Below are positions 54,582 to 55,805 of a DNA stretch of 55,805 bases, in pieces; position 1 is the stretch's first letter; each line of letters starts with the position of its first letter. The translations under genes were made by a program, and so were the position numbers. Under the pieces are notes generated by a model that was given only the letters and a program-made list of their open reading frames with translations, made no database searches and was not told the origin of the DNA. This stretch comes from Nitrospinaceae bacterium (GTDB lineage: Bacteria > Nitrospinota > Nitrospinia > Nitrospinales > VA-1): positions 1 to 55,805 of the forward strand of contig JAJDAV010000039.1 of assembly GCA_029261695.1 (NCBI GenBank). Reading direction: 5' to 3'.

Positions 54582-55076
54582 TTAGTCAAGCCGCATGCGG
54601 CTTACACCTCGGAAGTTTTTGGATTTTTTAATGGCCTTGGTTCCCACATCTCCAATTCTATTTCGAAAAAGGTCGAGAGTGGTCAAATTTGTCAATGTTT
54701 CAGATTCAGCCAAATATGTAGCTCCTATTTCGCCGATTCGATTAAATTTAAGTATTAAATGCTCTAGCTTGGCGATTTTTGGTGAATCTGCCAAATATTT
54801 TGCGCCGACCTCTGTAATGTTGTTGGATTTTAAGTTTAAGGTCTTTAAATTATCAATATATGGGGAATTACATAATATATTTACTCCCGCATCACTAATA
54901 CCATTTTCGCCCAAGTCCAGGCAAATGACCTCAGATAATATTTCCATATTGGCTAATTTGGTGACTCCTTCGTCACCAAGTTTGCGGTTTTCTAGGAAAA
55001 GACTGGATCCAGCCACGCCTTTTTCAATTTTATCAGATACCAGTTTTTCAATATCTATGGATAAACTTTCTGCCAT
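54582..55076 (-). CDS. Leucine-rich repeat protein
   Basis: A 164-residue protein made of about four to five LRR units with the RI-like consensus (LxxLxLxxNxIxxxGAxxLA), for example KTLNLKSNNITEVGAKYLADS and TTLDLFRNRIGDVGTKAI. The N-terminal 30 residues are helical (MAESLSIDIEKLVSDKI). No signal peptide is present, so a cytoplasmic protein-binding role is suggested. The plus-strand ORF at 54595-55137 is a shadow. The upstream gap to tatA holds no identified element. Confidence 0.87.
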   Translation of the reverse strand: MAESLSIDIEKLVSDKIEKGVAGSSLFLENRKLGDEGVTKLANMEILSEVICLDLGENGISDAGVNILCNSPYIDNLKTLNLKSNNITEVGAKYLADSPKIAKLEHLILKFNRIGEIGATYLAESETLTNLTTLDLFRNRIGDVGTKAIKKSKNFRGVSRMRLD

Positions 55077-55287
55077 AAATTACTATTCGCTTTCAAAAGT
55101 TCATAGTTTACAAAGTGTTTATAGATTAACAATATAGACTGAATAGGTTTCGGGGTCAAACTTTACCTTGGTCAGGTTTGAAAGCTCAAAATTTAGTTTG
55201 GCTTAAGCAGGTGGCTTTAAACCCCTGTCAATTCGGTGTTTATTTTGTTAGACTTACTGGATAATACAGCATTTAGGAGATAGGCTT

Positions 55288-55698
55288 ATGATGGGAATTG
55301 GTTTTCCAGAATTGATGGTTATTTTGATCATTATTATGATTATTTTTGGTGCCGGAAAACTTCCGGAAATTGGATCTGCATTTGGACGAAGCATTAAAAA
55401 TTTCAAGGGTTCTATGAAAGAGGCCGAAGCTGAAGACCTTCCCATAGAAGGTAGCTCAGATACCCCGGAGACTGAAGTCAAAAGTGAAAATACTGCAGAA
55501 ACCAAAAAAAGCGATGCTGCCAAGAAAGAAGAAGAGCTGATTGATGAAGCTGCAAATGAAATTAAGGAAAATAGAATTGGCACCATCCGAACCGCTCACG
55601 ATGGATTAGTGCAGCAAGGGGATGTGTTTACAAGTTCGCTTGGCCGAACTCCTGGAGGTCGTGGTCGAGACCGTGGAGTTTCGAGAGATAATTTTTAA
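55288..55698 (+). CDS. tatA: TatA/E-family twin-arginine translocase subunit with Arg/Gly-rich tail
   Basis: Pore-forming subunit of the Tat export system. It starts MGIGFPELMVILIIIMIIFGAGKLPEIGSAFG, with one N-terminal membrane helix, the hinge FGAGKLPEIG and an amphipathic helix with IKNFKGSMKEA. An acidic linker follows. Then comes a C-terminus ending TPGGRGRDRGVSRDNF, rich in Arg and Gly, not usual in TatA. Total 136 residues against about 60-90 for typical members. ATG 55288 or 55291 both follow GGAGA. No tatC is visible. Confidence 0.93.
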   Translation: MMGIGFPELMVILIIIMIIFGAGKLPEIGSAFGRSIKNFKGSMKEAEAEDLPIEGSSDTPETEVKSENTAETKKSDAAKKEEELIDEAANEIKENRIGTIRTAHDGLVQQGDVFTSSLGRTPGGRGRDRGVSRDNF

Positions 55699-55715
55699 CA
55701 GGAATCTCTCTTTTT

Positions 55716-55805
55716 TCACTCCAATATTTCGTTGGATTTAATATTTGCCGTTTTAAATGACATAATCGATCCAAGGATTAACCCAACGGCCACCCAGGTC
55801 AATTG
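55716..55805 (-). CDS. C-terminal fragment of a membrane protein (cut by window edge)
   Basis: A minus-strand frame enters from the right edge and stops with TGA at 55716-55718, reading QLTWVAVGLILGSIMSF, a hydrophobic segment, then KTANIKSNEILE. It would be the last membrane helix and tail of an unidentified protein convergent with tatA. It is short and may be a chance frame, though the hydropathy is coherent. Confidence 0.35.
   Translation of the reverse strand, partial: QLTWVAVGLILGSIMSFKTANIKSNEILE

Noticed and set aside
54595-55137. 180-aa plus-strand ORF
   Set aside because: It is opposite the LRR gene, whose repeats are unmistakable; the translation is a shadow with no domain.
1-55805. 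CRISPR array, insertion sequence or prophage
   Set aside because: No regularly spaced repeats, transposase or integrase, or phage structural genes were seen by eye; a search for short direct repeats with software would confirm this.

Overview
This window looks like a stretch of bacterial chromosome, AT-rich by eye (about 40% G+C), from a Gram-negative, diderm organism. Support for a diderm comes from lptB/lptA/lptC, a periplasmic LpoA-like protein, a lipoprotein with a lipobox and TatA. The gene set (eukaryotic-type UDP-glucose pyrophosphorylase, DUF5069, MsrA-MsrB fusion, NtrC/PilR-type regulation, Yej transporter, AlaC-hom-thrC) would fit a marine Nitrospinota (Nitrospina-like) bacterium or a relative of the former Deltaproteobacteria. 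That placement is inference, because no rRNA or other decisive marker lies in the window. I saw no tRNA, rRNA, CRISPR array, insertion sequence or prophage. Most genes are core housekeeping genes.

Layout. 1-1.6 kb: minus-strand glycosyltransferase genes (one cut by the window edge) and a small ORF. 1.6-5.8 kb: a perfect palindrome, a 30-residue single-span membrane peptide, then GIY-YIG protein, MsrAB, a secreted TPR protein and a lipoprotein hydrolase. 5.8-12.1 kb: yejA-yejB-yejE-yejF peptide/microcin-C-type importer operon (minus). 12.2-17.7 kb (plus, except one unknown gene): PflX-like radical SAM protein, ispG, trigger factor, Rieske protein, methyltransferase. 17.9-27.5 kb: an orphan CheY-like receiver, then a long minus-strand run read as nnr-tsaE, lptC-lptA-lptB-rpoN-hpf-ptsN-ptsI and metK, linking LPS export, sigma-54, ribosome hibernation and a nitrogen-PTS-like branch. 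27.5-30.9 kb: two paralogous genes of unknown family on either side of a glutathione peroxidase, then UDP-glucose pyrophosphorylase. 31.0-31.8 kb: a compact unit with a near-consensus promoter, a structured 5' leader, a secreted protein gene and a strong terminator. 31.8-39.6 kb: uppP (minus), then alaC-hom-thrC, a formylglycine-enzyme-like protein, trxB and a soluble histidine kinase. 39.7-42.3 kb: clpB. 42.8-49.7 kb: SYLF protein, pgi-transaldolase-glucokinase, argG, and a PilR/NtrC-type activator overlapping an LpoA-like gene. 51.7-55.1 kb (minus): PBP1A, DUF5069 and a leucine-rich-repeat protein. 55.3 kb: tatA, with a partial membrane-protein gene at the right edge.

How the genes work together. 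Envelope biogenesis recurs throughout: UppP (lipid carrier recycling), PBP1A with an LpoA-like candidate activator encoded tail-to-tail, Lpt LPS transport, UDP-glucose synthesis, glycosyltransferases and Tat export. Protein quality control and redox repair form a second theme (ClpB, trigger factor, MsrAB, GPx, TrxB). The parts I consider least explained are the leader-secreted protein unit at 31.0-31.8 kb, the paralogous unknown pair at 27.5-29.4 kb, the 30-residue membrane peptide, and the structured intergenic segments upstream of ispG and the orphan receiver. I did not find a clear multi-gene novel system; these are the best leads.
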